A stretch of DNA of 64,000 nucleotides from Deltaproteobacteria bacterium UBA6601 (GCA_002433485.1 DJIF01000054.1:1-64000); one strand, 5' to 3'. Shown: positions 21,200 through 30,291, counted from the first letter of the stretch. The notes: generated from the letters alone by a model not told the origin. Translations and numbers: made by a program.

Positions 21200-21222
21200 G
21201 CCACGCGCGAGGCGCGGCTCAG
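21196..21222. terminator. Bidirectional hairpin between mreB and ftsZ
   Basis: CTGAGCC (21196-21202) pairs with GGCTCAG (21216-21222); after one mismatch, CGC and GCG extend the stem around a 5-base loop. The stem contains both stop codons, the mreB TGA (21197-21199) and the ftsZ stop (21221-21219). No T-tract follows on either side. It is well placed to end both transcripts. Confidence 0.6.
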
Positions 21223-22481
21223 TCTGCCAACTTGCGAACAAAGGCAGGGCGATCCAGGTGGGGCATGTCCTCATCAACGGCAGCCTGAAACACATCACTG
21301 GACTTGCGCTCCAGCAGACGCGGCTCTACCGCTGGATCACGGGCGTTACGAACTGCTGGAGGCAGATCGTAGGTAGAAGCAGGCAAGGTCGCCCACGGAT
21401 TGACCGGAATGGGCCTCGGGACCTCGGTCTTCAAGATCCGCGGCAAGCTGGGGCGGCTCATCTCTTGAAGGGGCTCAACATTAGCTTCTTCAATGGACTC
21501 GATCCCCGTCGCAAGAACCGTCACCCGGACCTCATCACCTACCGACTCATCAACAACCCAGCCAAAGATCACCTCGGCGTCATCGTGGGCCTCCTCCTCA
21601 ATCAAGGTCACTGCCTCGGTAAGCTCTGCCAGCTTTAGAGTGGAGTTGCTGGTGACATTGACCAGCACCCCCTTAGCGCCGGTAATGACCGCCTCCTCAA
21701 GCAAGGGGGAACTGATGGCTCGCTGAGCCGCTTCAACAGCTCGCAGCTCACCGCTGGAAGTGCCCATTCCCATCATCGCCAGGCCAGGAATACTCATCAC
21801 CGTGCGGACATCGGCAAAGTCAGCGTTCACGACGCCCTTTACGTGAATCAGATCAACGACTCCCCGGACCGCATCTAGCAGCACCTGATCGGCCAACTTA
21901 AAGGCATCCATGGTGCTCATCTCAGGACCTGCGAGAGCCACCAGGCGGTCGTTGGGGATCACCACCAGGGTATCCACCGCTTCCCTGAGTTGCTCGATCC
22001 CAGCCTCAGCAGTCCTGCGGCGGCGCTTCCCCTCAAAGGAGAAGGGTCGGGTGACCACCGCAACACAGAGTGCACCTGTCTCACGCGCGACCTGCGCAAT
22101 TACGGGAGCAGCGCCGGTCCCGGTCCCTCCACCCATGCCTGCGGTGACAAAGACCATGTCGGCGCCGGTCACGAGTTCCTCAATCCTTGTGCGGCTCTCC
22201 CGCGCTGCATCACGTCCCACCTCGGGCCGAGCGCCGGCCCCCAGGCCGCGGGTCAGGCCCACCCCCAGGGCGAGCACCTCGTCGGCCTCCGACTCCACCA
22301 GCGCTTGCTGATCGGTGTTGGCGGCTACCAAACTCACATTGCTGAGGCGGGCGCGGGCCATGGTATTGACCGCATTACCGCCTCCTCCACCGACGCCAAT
22401 TACCCGGATCGAGATCTCGTCAACCTCACCGTCTCTTGGCTCAGCAGCAAACTGAATGGTGTTCTCATCTTCATCCAACAT
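21219..22481 (-). CDS. ftsZ: Cell division protein FtsZ
   Basis: Tubulin-like GTPase that polymerises into the Z ring. The 420-residue chain has the GTPase domain beginning ISIRVIGVGGGGGNAVN, the tubulin signature GGGTGTGAAP near residue 115, and the T7-loop region NADFADVRTVMS. A variable linker of about 70 residues leads to a canonical C-terminal peptide, LDRPAFVRKLAD, which binds FtsA and other partners. A strong ribosome-binding site GGAGG lies 6 bases before the ATG. It is the last gene of the cluster, 23 bases after ftsA, and ends in the hairpin shared with mreB. Confidence 0.98.
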   Translation of the reverse strand: MLDEDENTIQFAAEPRDGEVDEISIRVIGVGGGGGNAVNTMARARLSNVSLVAANTDQQALVESEADEVLALGVGLTRGLGAGARPEVGRDAARESRTRIEELVTGADMVFVTAGMGGGTGTGAAPVIAQVARETGALCVAVVTRPFSFEGKRRRRTAEAGIEQLREAVDTLVVIPNDRLVALAGPEMSTMDAFKLADQVLLDAVRGVVDLIHVKGVVNADFADVRTVMSIPGLAMMGMGTSSGELRAVEAAQRAISSPLLEEAVITGAKGVLVNVTSNSTLKLAELTEAVTLIEEEAHDDAEVIFGWVVDESVGDEVRVTVLATGIESIEEANVEPLQEMSRPSLPRILKTEVPRPIPVNPWATLPASTYDLPPAVRNARDPAVEPRLLERKSSDVFQAAVDEDMPHLDRPAFVRKLAD

Positions 22482-22504
22482 ACCGTTCCTCCGTTTTGCT
22501 GCTC

Positions 22505-23746
22505 TCAGAACACCAGATCAAACCAGCGACCGAACTGCCCGCGTAGATGTGCAAAGACTCCCACTGGAGCCTGGCCAAAAGGCCCAGGCGAGCCATAATT
22601 CTCAAGGCCGAACTTCACCAGACCAACACCAGTGGCGTACTCAGGTGTACCTACAACGTCGCTCAGGCCACCGATCTCACGCGGCACACCGCGTCGCGCA
22701 GGCATCCCCAGAAAGCGCTCGGCGGCCTTCAGAATGCCCGGCAACAAGCTACCGCCTCCGGTAACCACCACACCGGCAGGGAGGACCCGATTGTGCCCCA
22801 CGCGCTGAAGTTCCTTAGCCAGCAGTTCAAAGATCTCACTCACCCGGGGCTCGATGACCTCACAAAGCATTCCCTTGTTGGTGCTGTGAATCCGGTCTCC
22901 TCCGACCTGCATGAAATCAAAAGGCTCCGCCTCATCCACCAGCTCCCGCAGCGCGCAGCCATGGTCCTGTTTGATCCGCTCCGCAACGGTGTTGGAAGCC
23001 GCCAGGGCGTAGGCAATGTCACTATCGATGAGATTGCCACCAACCGGCAGTACAAAAGAGTGCAGGACAGCTCCCTGCGAATAGATGGTCAGATCGGTCG
23101 TCCCGCCACCGATGTCGATGAGCAGCACGCCGAGTTCCTTCTCATCAGCGGTCAGCACCGCCTCTGCGCTGGCCAACGGACCCAGCACGATGTCCCGCAC
23201 TCCAAGGCGCATCAGTTCGCAGCAGCGGATAATGTTCTGGGCTGCGGCAACCGCCGCGGTGACAATGTGCACCTCCGATGACAGGCGCACCCCACTCATG
23301 CCGCGCGGATCGTCGATCTCCTCCTGCTCATCGATCTTGAACTGCTGGGGAATCACATGAATCACGCGCCGATTGGTCGGAATCGCGATGGTCTGGGCGG
23401 CCTCCAAGACCTTATCCACGTCGGTCTGAGCCACCTGACCACCGCGTATGGGCACCATCCCGGCGCTGTTGACACTGTGAATATGACCACCAGCGATGTT
23501 GGTATAGACGGAGTTGACCTCAACCCCAGCCATCATCTCCGCTTCATCTACCGCCACCTGAATGGAGTGCACGGTGTCTTCAATGTTGATCACATTCCCC
23601 TTACGCAGACCACGCGAGGGGTGAGAGCCAATGCCGATGATGTCAACCCCGCCGAAGCTGTTGCGTTCACCCACCACACAGGCAACCTTGCTGGTGCCTA
23701 TGTCGAGACCTGCAATAACAGAGTCGCGCGGGGTAGGCGCGGTCAT
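22505..23746 (-). CDS. ftsA: Cell division protein FtsA
   Basis: Actin-like protein that tethers FtsZ to the membrane and recruits later division proteins. 413 residues. Nucleotide-binding motifs are IAGLDIGTSKVACVVGE at the N-terminus, LLIDIGGGTTDLTIYSQG in the middle and VVVTGGGSLLPGI near the end. The C-terminus FAHLRGQFGRWFDLVF is the expected amphipathic membrane-targeting helix. Its ATG overlaps the ftsQ stop by 4 bases (ATGA), indicating translational coupling. Confidence 0.97.
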   Translation of the reverse strand: MTAPTPRDSVIAGLDIGTSKVACVVGERNSFGGVDIIGIGSHPSRGLRKGNVINIEDTVHSIQVAVDEAEMMAGVEVNSVYTNIAGGHIHSVNSAGMVPIRGGQVAQTDVDKVLEAAQTIAIPTNRRVIHVIPQQFKIDEQEEIDDPRGMSGVRLSSEVHIVTAAVAAAQNIIRCCELMRLGVRDIVLGPLASAEAVLTADEKELGVLLIDIGGGTTDLTIYSQGAVLHSFVLPVGGNLIDSDIAYALAASNTVAERIKQDHGCALRELVDEAEPFDFMQVGGDRIHSTNKGMLCEVIEPRVSEIFELLAKELQRVGHNRVLPAGVVVTGGGSLLPGILKAAERFLGMPARRGVPREIGGLSDVVGTPEYATGVGLVKFGLENYGSPGPFGQAPVGVFAHLRGQFGRWFDLVF

Positions 23747-25281
23747 TGTCCAGCCGAGTCCCAGCCCGAGATCCGAGTTCTCGGGCTCCCCTCCAGTTCG
23801 AGCACACGAGCGCGAGCCGCAGGGCCCATAGGCTGCTTGGAGAGTCCCTTGGAAAACGCCTTTCGAGCACTGCGGGCATCGCGCGGAACCGCGACCAATC
23901 GATCGCGAAGACCGAGATCAACAGAGGCCAGCGCGTGAAGCGGCAGAGCTCCGCCGCGAACCGCGCGCTCAAGACGTCCCAGCCGGACCGCGAAGTCCTC
24001 TCGGCCCAACCGCACCGGTAGACCCGTGCGAGACAGCACTACAAAGCCCGCCTCGCCCTCGAAGCGAATCTCCGAGACATCGACCTCACGCAGCGCGGTG
24101 CCGGAATCCAGTGCACGGAGGATCTGCACCGCTCCCTGGCCGATCTGACGGAGTTCGGCAGGTCGCTCTGCCAGGCCTCGGTCCTCAAGCGTCAGGAATG
24201 GAAGGTCAATGGGATCGCCGGGTTGGACTTGCTTGAAGACCTCACCGCTCTCGTTCATCAGCATCAACGGCTCATCGCCCAGCACCATCACGGCCTCGTG
24301 CTCCACAACCGCCAACTCTAAACGCTGACCGCGGAGGTCCCGGCGCAGCGAGATCCCGGCCACCCAGGGCAACCCGGCAGCCCGAGCACTGAGAACCGCT
24401 GGCTCAAGTTCGAGCAGGTTATCCCCCTCGCCAACGACCAGCGCTTCGAGCAGCTGGCTTCGCTCCACCCGATCCAGTCCCTGCACCTGAATGTCTTGGA
24501 TGGACAGCCGGTCGCTCTGCTTGAGGGACTCCAAGGCCTGATAGCCAGCGACGAAGAGCCCAACCACCACAACCCCTGCAACCAGTCCCAGCGCCGCCGA
24601 GTGCTGCAGGCGAGCGTAAACCTCTTCCCGCTGGGCACTGATTCGAGAGCTGATACGGCCGCTGACATGACGACCGCTACTGGATAGGGCCTCAACGCTG
24701 CTGCGAGCCACGGCGTCGAAGCTCGGAAAGCCATCCTGCATGTCAGCAAGTTCTTCCCGCACGAAGTGGGCCGACAGGCGCATGGTCTCCCACATCCGAC
24801 CCGCCGCCGACTCCGGGTCCCGGGTCTGCAATCGGAGCCGTCGAGCTGTGGAGCGGAACAGGGCCGGAGCCTCAAGGACCCGCCGAGCCAACTCGCGAGG
24901 GCGCAACAGCAGCAGCAGCAGCTGGGCCGGTAGCACCACCAGAACCAGAAGTTTGCGACCCAGATCGAACAGGGCCTCACCAACAGCCTGGCCCATCTCG
25001 GTACGCATGGTCGGCAATCGTCCTCTGGAACTGGCCGACTGTGGGCTCGGATCCGGATCGGCAAAGCCTCTACCTGGTCTGCGGCGATCTGAGAGGGTGA
25101 TTTCCTGAGTAGCTGACGGTCGACTGGGCGGCCGGGCTACAGGGTAGGTTCCGCTGGCGTTCGCCACAAAGGGCTCACGGCCCTGAGAACTGCGTCGCCG
25201 TCGCCGTTCTTCCTGACGACGGGGGCTCAGCTTGCGGTTTCCTACTGCTCGTCTACCCGACTGCCGATCGAGAATGCTCAT
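23743..25281 (-). CDS. ftsQ: Cell division protein FtsQ with long N-terminal extension
   Basis: Bitopic division protein of the FtsQ/DivIB family. The recognisable part starts with a membrane segment at residues 229-249 (ALGLVAGVVVVGLFVAGYQAL), then a POTRA domain (LSIQDIQVQGLDRVERSQLL, about 259-330) and the beta domain. The whole chain is 512 residues, roughly twice the common length, because of a 228-residue N-terminal region: Arg-rich and disordered to about 95, then a second hydrophobic stretch at 108-127 (GRKLLVLVVLPAQLLLLLL), then helices. The ATG at 25281 has AGG 6 bases upstream, so the long form is likely. A good promoter lies about 55 bases upstream. FtsQ normally bridges early and late division proteins. 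Confidence 0.9.
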   Translation of the reverse strand: MSILDRQSGRRAVGNRKLSPRRQEERRRRRSSQGREPFVANASGTYPVARPPSRPSATQEITLSDRRRPGRGFADPDPSPQSASSRGRLPTMRTEMGQAVGEALFDLGRKLLVLVVLPAQLLLLLLRPRELARRVLEAPALFRSTARRLRLQTRDPESAAGRMWETMRLSAHFVREELADMQDGFPSFDAVARSSVEALSSSGRHVSGRISSRISAQREEVYARLQHSAALGLVAGVVVVGLFVAGYQALESLKQSDRLSIQDIQVQGLDRVERSQLLEALVVGEGDNLLELEPAVLSARAAGLPWVAGISLRRDLRGQRLELAVVEHEAVMVLGDEPLMLMNESGEVFKQVQPGDPIDLPFLTLEDRGLAERPAELRQIGQGAVQILRALDSGTALREVDVSEIRFEGEAGFVVLSRTGLPVRLGREDFAVRLGRLERAVRGGALPLHALASVDLGLRDRLVAVPRDARSARKAFSKGLSKQPMGPAARARVLELEGSPRTRISGWDSAGQ

Positions 25282-25336
25282 CTGCTACCTGCCCCGGGAG
25301 CCAGCTCAGCGGAATGGTTCACGCTCCCAATGACCC

Positions 25337-25365
25337 ATTGTGGGAAAACGCGCCAACCCTGTCAA
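25337..25365 (-). promoter_or_regulatory. Predicted ftsQAZ promoter
   Basis: On the minus strand a perfect -35 TTGACA (25365-25360) is followed after exactly 17 bases by CACAAT (25342-25337; 4 of 6 matches). The predicted start lies about 50 bases before the ftsQ ATG. This gives ftsQ, ftsA and ftsZ their own promoter in the 137-base gap after murB, where ddl is often found. A 5-5-5 inverted repeat (CATGT, 5-base loop, ACATG; 25398-25412) sits upstream of the -35. Confidence 0.65.
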
Positions 25366-25418
25366 TCTCGAGATTTCGATTTTGTTTCGAAGAGTTACAT
25401 GTGATCTACATGCATCTT

Positions 25419-26480
25419 CTAGCCAGGTGGATCGGAGCCGACCACCCGCACCTCGGGGCGAAGATCAATTCCGTGGATCGACTGCACTCTATTCTTCACC
25501 TGATCCATCAGCTCAAGGACATCAGCAGCCTGAGCTTTACCATCGCTGACCACATAATTGGCGTGAACCTCAGACACCCTGGCGCCACCGACCTGCAGCC
25601 CCTTTAGCCCTGCTTCATCAATAAGCTTACCGGCGGGCGGCCCTACATCAGGATTCTTGAACAGGCAGCCGGCACTGGGCAGACCGGTCGGCTGGGTATT
25701 CTTACGATAATGAACCAGTTCGCGAATCTCCTGCTGGACCTGTTCGCCGCTACGAGGGCGCAGCGCCAGCAAAGCACCGAGAATCAAGGCCCCCTCAGGC
25801 AGCACCAGCTTGCGGTAGCTGAAGCTGAACTCAGCGGGTTGAAGGACCCGGCGTTCCTGCCCATCCACCACGTAGAGTTCCTCGACCACATCACCGAGTT
25901 CTCCCTCGTGAGTTCCTGCATTCATCACCAGGGCCCCACCGATGGTTCCGGGTACACCACCGAGGCCCTCAACGCCGCCCAGTCCGTGGCGCACACAGAA
26001 ACGCAGCAGAGTTGGCACGACGACCCCGCTGCCGACATGCAGCCTCACCCTACCGTCTTCATCAACAGGAAGAGCCACGCCAGACTCCTTGTGCGGTTCA
26101 GCAACACCACCGACCGCCTCCACCGAGGCCGAAAAGCGACTGACAGCGTCAACCTCAGAACCCTCATCCTGCAACTCTGAGGCCGGGTCCCTGACAAAGG
26201 CCAGGCGGCGAAAGCCCTTCCCCAACCGCAGGGCAACCCCACGAATCCCACCGTCTCGAACCAACAGATTGCAGCCTCCACCTAAGGGAAACACCGGCAG
26301 CGCTTCACGCTTGCACCACTGCAGCAAGTTCATCAGCGCGACTTCATCGCGCACCTTGACCCACGCGTCCACCGGACCACCAATGCGAAACGACGTATGC
26401 CGGCTCATGGGTTCGTCAAACAGAACCCTGCCCAGCTGCAAAGCCAACAGGGAACTACGCTGCCCCTCAGTAAGGCTCAC
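25419..26480 (-). CDS. murB: UDP-N-acetylenolpyruvoylglucosamine reductase
   Basis: FAD enzyme that reduces UDP-GlcNAc-enolpyruvate to UDP-MurNAc with NADPH. FAD-binding parts are RHTSFRIGGPVDAW and LGGGCNLLVRDGG, then GLGGVPGTIGGALVMNAG. The motif usually read SAGSxFKNP is here PSAGCLFKNP, so Cys272 replaces the catalytic serine, and GGGSNLLV also has Cys for Ser (residue 70). An acidic insert of about 45 residues (96-142) separates two conserved strands, making the protein 353 residues rather than about 300. The ATG overlaps the murC stop by 4 bases. Despite the substitutions the fold looks complete. Confidence 0.93.
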   Translation of the reverse strand: MSLTEGQRSSLLALQLGRVLFDEPMSRHTSFRIGGPVDAWVKVRDEVALMNLLQWCKREALPVFPLGGGCNLLVRDGGIRGVALRLGKGFRRLAFVRDPASELQDEGSEVDAVSRFSASVEAVGGVAEPHKESGVALPVDEDGRVRLHVGSGVVVPTLLRFCVRHGLGGVEGLGGVPGTIGGALVMNAGTHEGELGDVVEELYVVDGQERRVLQPAEFSFSYRKLVLPEGALILGALLALRPRSGEQVQQEIRELVHYRKNTQPTGLPSAGCLFKNPDVGPPAGKLIDEAGLKGLQVGGARVSEVHANYVVSDGKAQAADVLELMDQVKNRVQSIHGIDLRPEVRVVGSDPPG

Positions 26481-27883
26481 AGCCCGTCGAGCTCCAGTGT
26501 TGGTGGGCCCTTGGCATCCAGTACGTCGACCAACTGGTGACTGATGTTGGTCACATCCCCGGCCCCCAGCGTCAGCACTACATCGCCCTTGCGTGCCCGC
26601 TTGCCCAAAGCATCCAATACCGCAGCTTCATCAGCACAGGGAAGCACCCCTTTATGGCCATGCTGGCTGAGATCTCGAGACAGGGTAGCAGCGTCGACAC
26701 CCGGGACCGCCGCTTCGCCGGCAGCATAAACATCCATGACCAGCAGCAAAGAGCAGTCATTGAACGCGCTCATAAACTCCTCATGAAGCTCTACCGTGCG
26801 CGAGTAGCGATGCGGCTGCCAAACCGCGACGACTCGGCGGCCGTAGCTCTCCCGCGCCGCGGCCAAGGTGGCCCGAATCTCAGCTGGATGATGAGCATAG
26901 TCATCAATGACAGTCACTCCACCGGCCTCGCCACGCAAGGTAAAGCGGCGCTGTACCCCCTCGAAACGCTCAAGGGCCTGCTGGATCAGAGCAAAGGGAA
27001 TGCCCGCCTCAAGAGCGACGGCGGTCGCGGCCAACGCATTAAGGATGTTGTGACGACCCGGCATCCCGAGACGAATGGGCCCGAGGAACTCCTCACCACG
27101 AACCACTGAGAAACTCGAAGTGGTTCCTTCCACCCTTGGATCTACGGCCCGCAACTCAGCCTGACTGGTAAAGCCGTAGGTGAGGTATCGCTTGCACACT
27201 CGCGGCAGCAGGCCCTGAATCGTAGGGTGATCAAGGCAAAGCGCAGCAGCACCGTAAAAAGGCACCTTGTTAATGAACTCAAGGAAGGCCTCAACGAGAG
27301 CCGGTTCGCTGCCGTAATGATCGAGATGCTCAGGATCAATGTTGGTCACAATGGACAGGGTCGGCGACAGCTTGAGAAAAGAGCCGTCGCTCTCATCGGC
27401 CTCGGCAACCAGCCACTCCCCACGCCCCAACACCGCGTTACTGCCCACACTATTGAGCTTGCCGCCCACAACCACGGTGGGATCCAAGCCGCCAGCGGCA
27501 AAGATCGCCGCCAGAAGAGAGGTGGTGGTGGTCTTGCCGTGGGTCCCGGCAACGGCCACCCCGTGCTTCATGCGCATCAATTCAGCCAGCATCTCCGCTC
27601 TCGGAATCACCGGAATCCCAGCACCGACCGCCGCGGCGACCTCGGAGTTCTCAAGGCCTACGGCAGAGGAGCGCACCACCACGTGTGCTCCCTCAATGTG
27701 GGCCGGGTCGTGACCCACATGAACCTTGATCCCAAGTTCCTCGAGGCGGCGAGTAGTCGACGAAGCGCGCAGATCAGAGCCGCTGACCCGATAGTCCAGG
27801 TTGCACAGCACCTCGGCAATCCCAGACATACCAATGCCACCGATGCCAACGAAGTGAATGTGCCGGGTGCCAAGAAATCTCAT
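26477..27883 (-). CDS. murC: UDP-N-acetylmuramate--L-alanine ligase
   Basis: Adds the first amino acid, L-Ala, to UDP-MurNAc using ATP. The 468-residue length is usual. N-terminal UDP-binding Rossmann motif HIHFVGIGGIGMSGIAEVL, ATP-binding loop VAGTHGKTTTTSLLAAI near residue 110, and the central ligase motif VIDDYAHHPAEIRATL near residue 326 are intact. It follows murG after a 93-base gap with no obvious signal and is translationally coupled to murB through an ATGA overlap. Confidence 0.98.
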   Translation of the reverse strand: MRFLGTRHIHFVGIGGIGMSGIAEVLCNLDYRVSGSDLRASSTTRRLEELGIKVHVGHDPAHIEGAHVVVRSSAVGLENSEVAAAVGAGIPVIPRAEMLAELMRMKHGVAVAGTHGKTTTTSLLAAIFAAGGLDPTVVVGGKLNSVGSNAVLGRGEWLVAEADESDGSFLKLSPTLSIVTNIDPEHLDHYGSEPALVEAFLEFINKVPFYGAAALCLDHPTIQGLLPRVCKRYLTYGFTSQAELRAVDPRVEGTTSSFSVVRGEEFLGPIRLGMPGRHNILNALAATAVALEAGIPFALIQQALERFEGVQRRFTLRGEAGGVTVIDDYAHHPAEIRATLAAARESYGRRVVAVWQPHRYSRTVELHEEFMSAFNDCSLLLVMDVYAAGEAAVPGVDAATLSRDLSQHGHKGVLPCADEAAVLDALGKRARKGDVVLTLGAGDVTNISHQLVDVLDAKGPPTLELDGL

Positions 27884-27976
27884 CGCGCGGTCTCTGCGGC
27901 AAAGACGCCGCTAAGCGCAGCAGAGTAGCAGCAACAGCGCAGGGAGCCAGCCCGAAGCAAGCGGAGGCAAGGAAAC

Positions 27977-29095
27977 TCAGGGTCTACCGATGGACCTATA
28001 CATCTCGTCAACAACCTCGACTGCCGCCTGAGGGCGTGCCAGCGAGGCCGCCTTCCAAGCCATCTCTTGCAGCGCAGTCGGCTGTTGAACGAAACGTTGG
28101 ATGGTCTCTACCAACAGCGAGCCGGTGAGCTGCTTCTGAAGAATCATCTCCCCGCCACCAGCGGCAACCAGGACCTCAGCGTTCTTCTCCTGATGATTGT
28201 CGATGGCGTGGGGGTAAGGAACCAGCAGCGCGCCGCGTTGAGAGATGCTGAGTTCTGAGACGGTCAACGCTCCAGCGCGACAGAGCACCAGATCGGCAGC
28301 CCTGTAGGCCTCAGCCATGGCATTAATGAAGGGCGTAACCGTGGCATCGAGACCAGCCTCCTCATAAGCCGCGCGTACCCGATCACAGTCGGCCTCCCCG
28401 GTCTGGTGAGTGATGTACACACGATCATGGAGTTCGGCAGGGAGCTGGCTGGCGGCGTCCATCATCGCCTCATTAATAGGCCGCGCACCTTGAGAGCCTC
28501 CTACCACCAGCAGCTTGAGCCGCTGCCCAATGCCAACCGTACCGGTGGACTCCAGGGTCAAAAGCTCTACGACACCAGCGCGAATAGGGTTTCCAGTAAC
28601 GTGGACCTTAGCTCTGGGGAAGGCCGCAGAGGCCGCCTCAAAAGCGACGAAGATGCGCCGCACAAAAGGCCCAAGAAAGCGGTTGGTGGTCCCCGCCACC
28701 GAGTTCTGCTCCACGATCCCCGTACAGCGACCGGTAAGCCAGGCGGCCAGGACCACCGGACCAGAGGCATAGCCACCAACACCCATAACGATGTCAGGAT
28801 TCTCTTCACGCAATAAGGAGATGGACTGCAAGATCGCCTTTGGCACCTGAAGCAGGGCTCGCAACCGGTGAAGCAGGCCCCGTCCGCGAACCCCCGAGAT
28901 GTCAATAAAGCGTACGTCAAGCCCCTCTTTGGGGCCGACCCGAGCCTCAATCCCCCGGCGCGTGCCCACATAGATGACCTTGGTCGACGAGCTCCGCGCA
29001 TGGAAAGCTTCGCCCACCGCGACACCGGAGAAGAAGTGACCACCGGTACCACCACCGGCAATCATCACCTTTAGGGCAGCTTCAACCACCAGCAC
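27977..29095 (-). CDS. murG: UDP-GlcNAc:lipid I N-acetylglucosaminyltransferase
   Basis: Converts lipid I to lipid II on the cytoplasmic face of the membrane. The first G-loop MIAGGGTGGHFFSGVAV, the second glycine-rich segment VGVGGYASGPVVLAAWL and the donor-binding LLVVGGSQGARPINE with the later LVLCRAGALTVSEL define the family. Length 372. The start is uncertain: GTG 29095 has GAGGAGG only about 2 bases away, the GTG two codons later has better spacing, and ATG 29065 also precedes the G-loop. It follows ftsW by 11 bases. Confidence 0.97.
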   Translation of the reverse strand: MLVVEAALKVMIAGGGTGGHFFSGVAVGEAFHARSSSTKVIYVGTRRGIEARVGPKEGLDVRFIDISGVRGRGLLHRLRALLQVPKAILQSISLLREENPDIVMGVGGYASGPVVLAAWLTGRCTGIVEQNSVAGTTNRFLGPFVRRIFVAFEAASAAFPRAKVHVTGNPIRAGVVELLTLESTGTVGIGQRLKLLVVGGSQGARPINEAMMDAASQLPAELHDRVYITHQTGEADCDRVRAAYEEAGLDATVTPFINAMAEAYRAADLVLCRAGALTVSELSISQRGALLVPYPHAIDNHQEKNAEVLVAAGGGEMILQKQLTGSLLVETIQRFVQQPTALQEMAWKAASLARPQAAVEVVDEMYRSIGRP

Positions 29096-29106
29096 CCCTC
29101 CTCATC

Positions 29107-30291
29107 CTAACTGCCCTGCAGCGCTCCAGCCCGAACCCGTCTTCGCATCGAAGGGCCGCTGAACGGAGACTTCGGTACATCGCTCAGAACAGTACGCCTT
29201 CTGGCTTGTGCCGTCACGTTCAACAAGATGCCAAGCTGCCCCATAGTAAGAACCATCGAAGAGCCACCATAGGAAACCAGCGGCAGTGTCAGGCCCTTGG
29301 TCGGCAACAGGCCGGTGACCACCGCCATGTTGACCGCAGCCTGCAGACCGATCATAAGGGTCAAGCCGATGCCCAGCAGTCTGCCGAACAGGTCAGGGGC
29401 ATCCTGACAGCAGCGGGCAGCGCGAAACACAAACAACCCAAACAGACCGATGATCAGAGCCGACCCAACAAGGCCGAACTCCTCACCGACTACCGAATAG
29501 ATAAAGTCGGTGTGGGCAGCTGGCAGGAAGAACAGCTTCTGACTGCTCTCCCCCATCCCGGCACCAAGCACCCCACCGGCGCGAAAGGCCAGCCAGCTCT
29601 GAATCAACTGAAACCCACTGTCGGCCTTATGCGCCCAGGGGTCCATAAACGCGACCAGCCGTGCACGCCGGTACTCAGCCCCGGTCAGCACCAACCAGGC
29701 AACCGGTAGACCAACGGCGAGCAATCCGGCGAGATGATGAATCTTCACCCCTGCAATGAACATCATCAGGAACAGGATGGCCGCCAGGGTCATGGTGGTG
29801 CCGAAGTCCGGCTCTAGGAGGATCAGACAAAGGACCAGACCTACGAAAAGGAGGTGCGGCAGGATCCCCACCGAGAAGGTACCGATGTGACTCTGCTTCT
29901 TCTCCAGGGAGTAAGCGAGGTAGAGGATCACGGCCAGCTTGGCGATCTCCGATGACTGCAGATAGATGGGCCCCAGCGGCAACCAGCGGGTTGCGCCGCC
30001 CATGGTCACCCCGATCCCGGGAATCAGAGTCAAAATGAGCAGCAGGGTCACCACTCCGAGCAACGGATAGGTCCAGGGCTTTAGCTTCTGATAGGGAATA
30101 GCCGCGGCAACCGTCAAGGTGATCAAGCCCAGGATCGCGAACACGCCGTGACGCTTGATGTAGTGCATCTCGCTGCCATGAACATCCGCCGCGTAGATAG
30201 CACCAGCCGAATAGACCATGGCGACCCCAATGGTGAGCAGGGCCAGAATGCAGGATAGAACCAGCGGGTCGACGTCTCTCAGGGACCGCAT
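29107..30291 (-). CDS. ftsW: Lipid II polymerase FtsW
   Basis: SEDS-family peptidoglycan glycosyltransferase that works with FtsI at the septum. 394 residues with about ten membrane segments. Conserved points include GGATRWLPLGPIYLQSSEIAKL, LILLEPDFGTTMTLAAI, the large loop RRARLVAFMDPW and QSWLAFRAGGVLGAGMGES, and PLVSYGGSSMV near the C-terminus. It begins 9 bases after mraY. In most dcw clusters murD lies between these two genes; here there is no room for it. RodA is the related alternative, but the context fits FtsW. Confidence 0.96.
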   Translation of the reverse strand: MRSLRDVDPLVLSCILALLTIGVAMVYSAGAIYAADVHGSEMHYIKRHGVFAILGLITLTVAAAIPYQKLKPWTYPLLGVVTLLLILTLIPGIGVTMGGATRWLPLGPIYLQSSEIAKLAVILYLAYSLEKKQSHIGTFSVGILPHLLFVGLVLCLILLEPDFGTTMTLAAILFLMMFIAGVKIHHLAGLLAVGLPVAWLVLTGAEYRRARLVAFMDPWAHKADSGFQLIQSWLAFRAGGVLGAGMGESSQKLFFLPAAHTDFIYSVVGEEFGLVGSALIIGLFGLFVFRAARCCQDAPDLFGRLLGIGLTLMIGLQAAVNMAVVTGLLPTKGLTLPLVSYGGSSMVLTMGQLGILLNVTAQARRRTVLSDVPKSPFSGPSMRRRVRAGALQGS

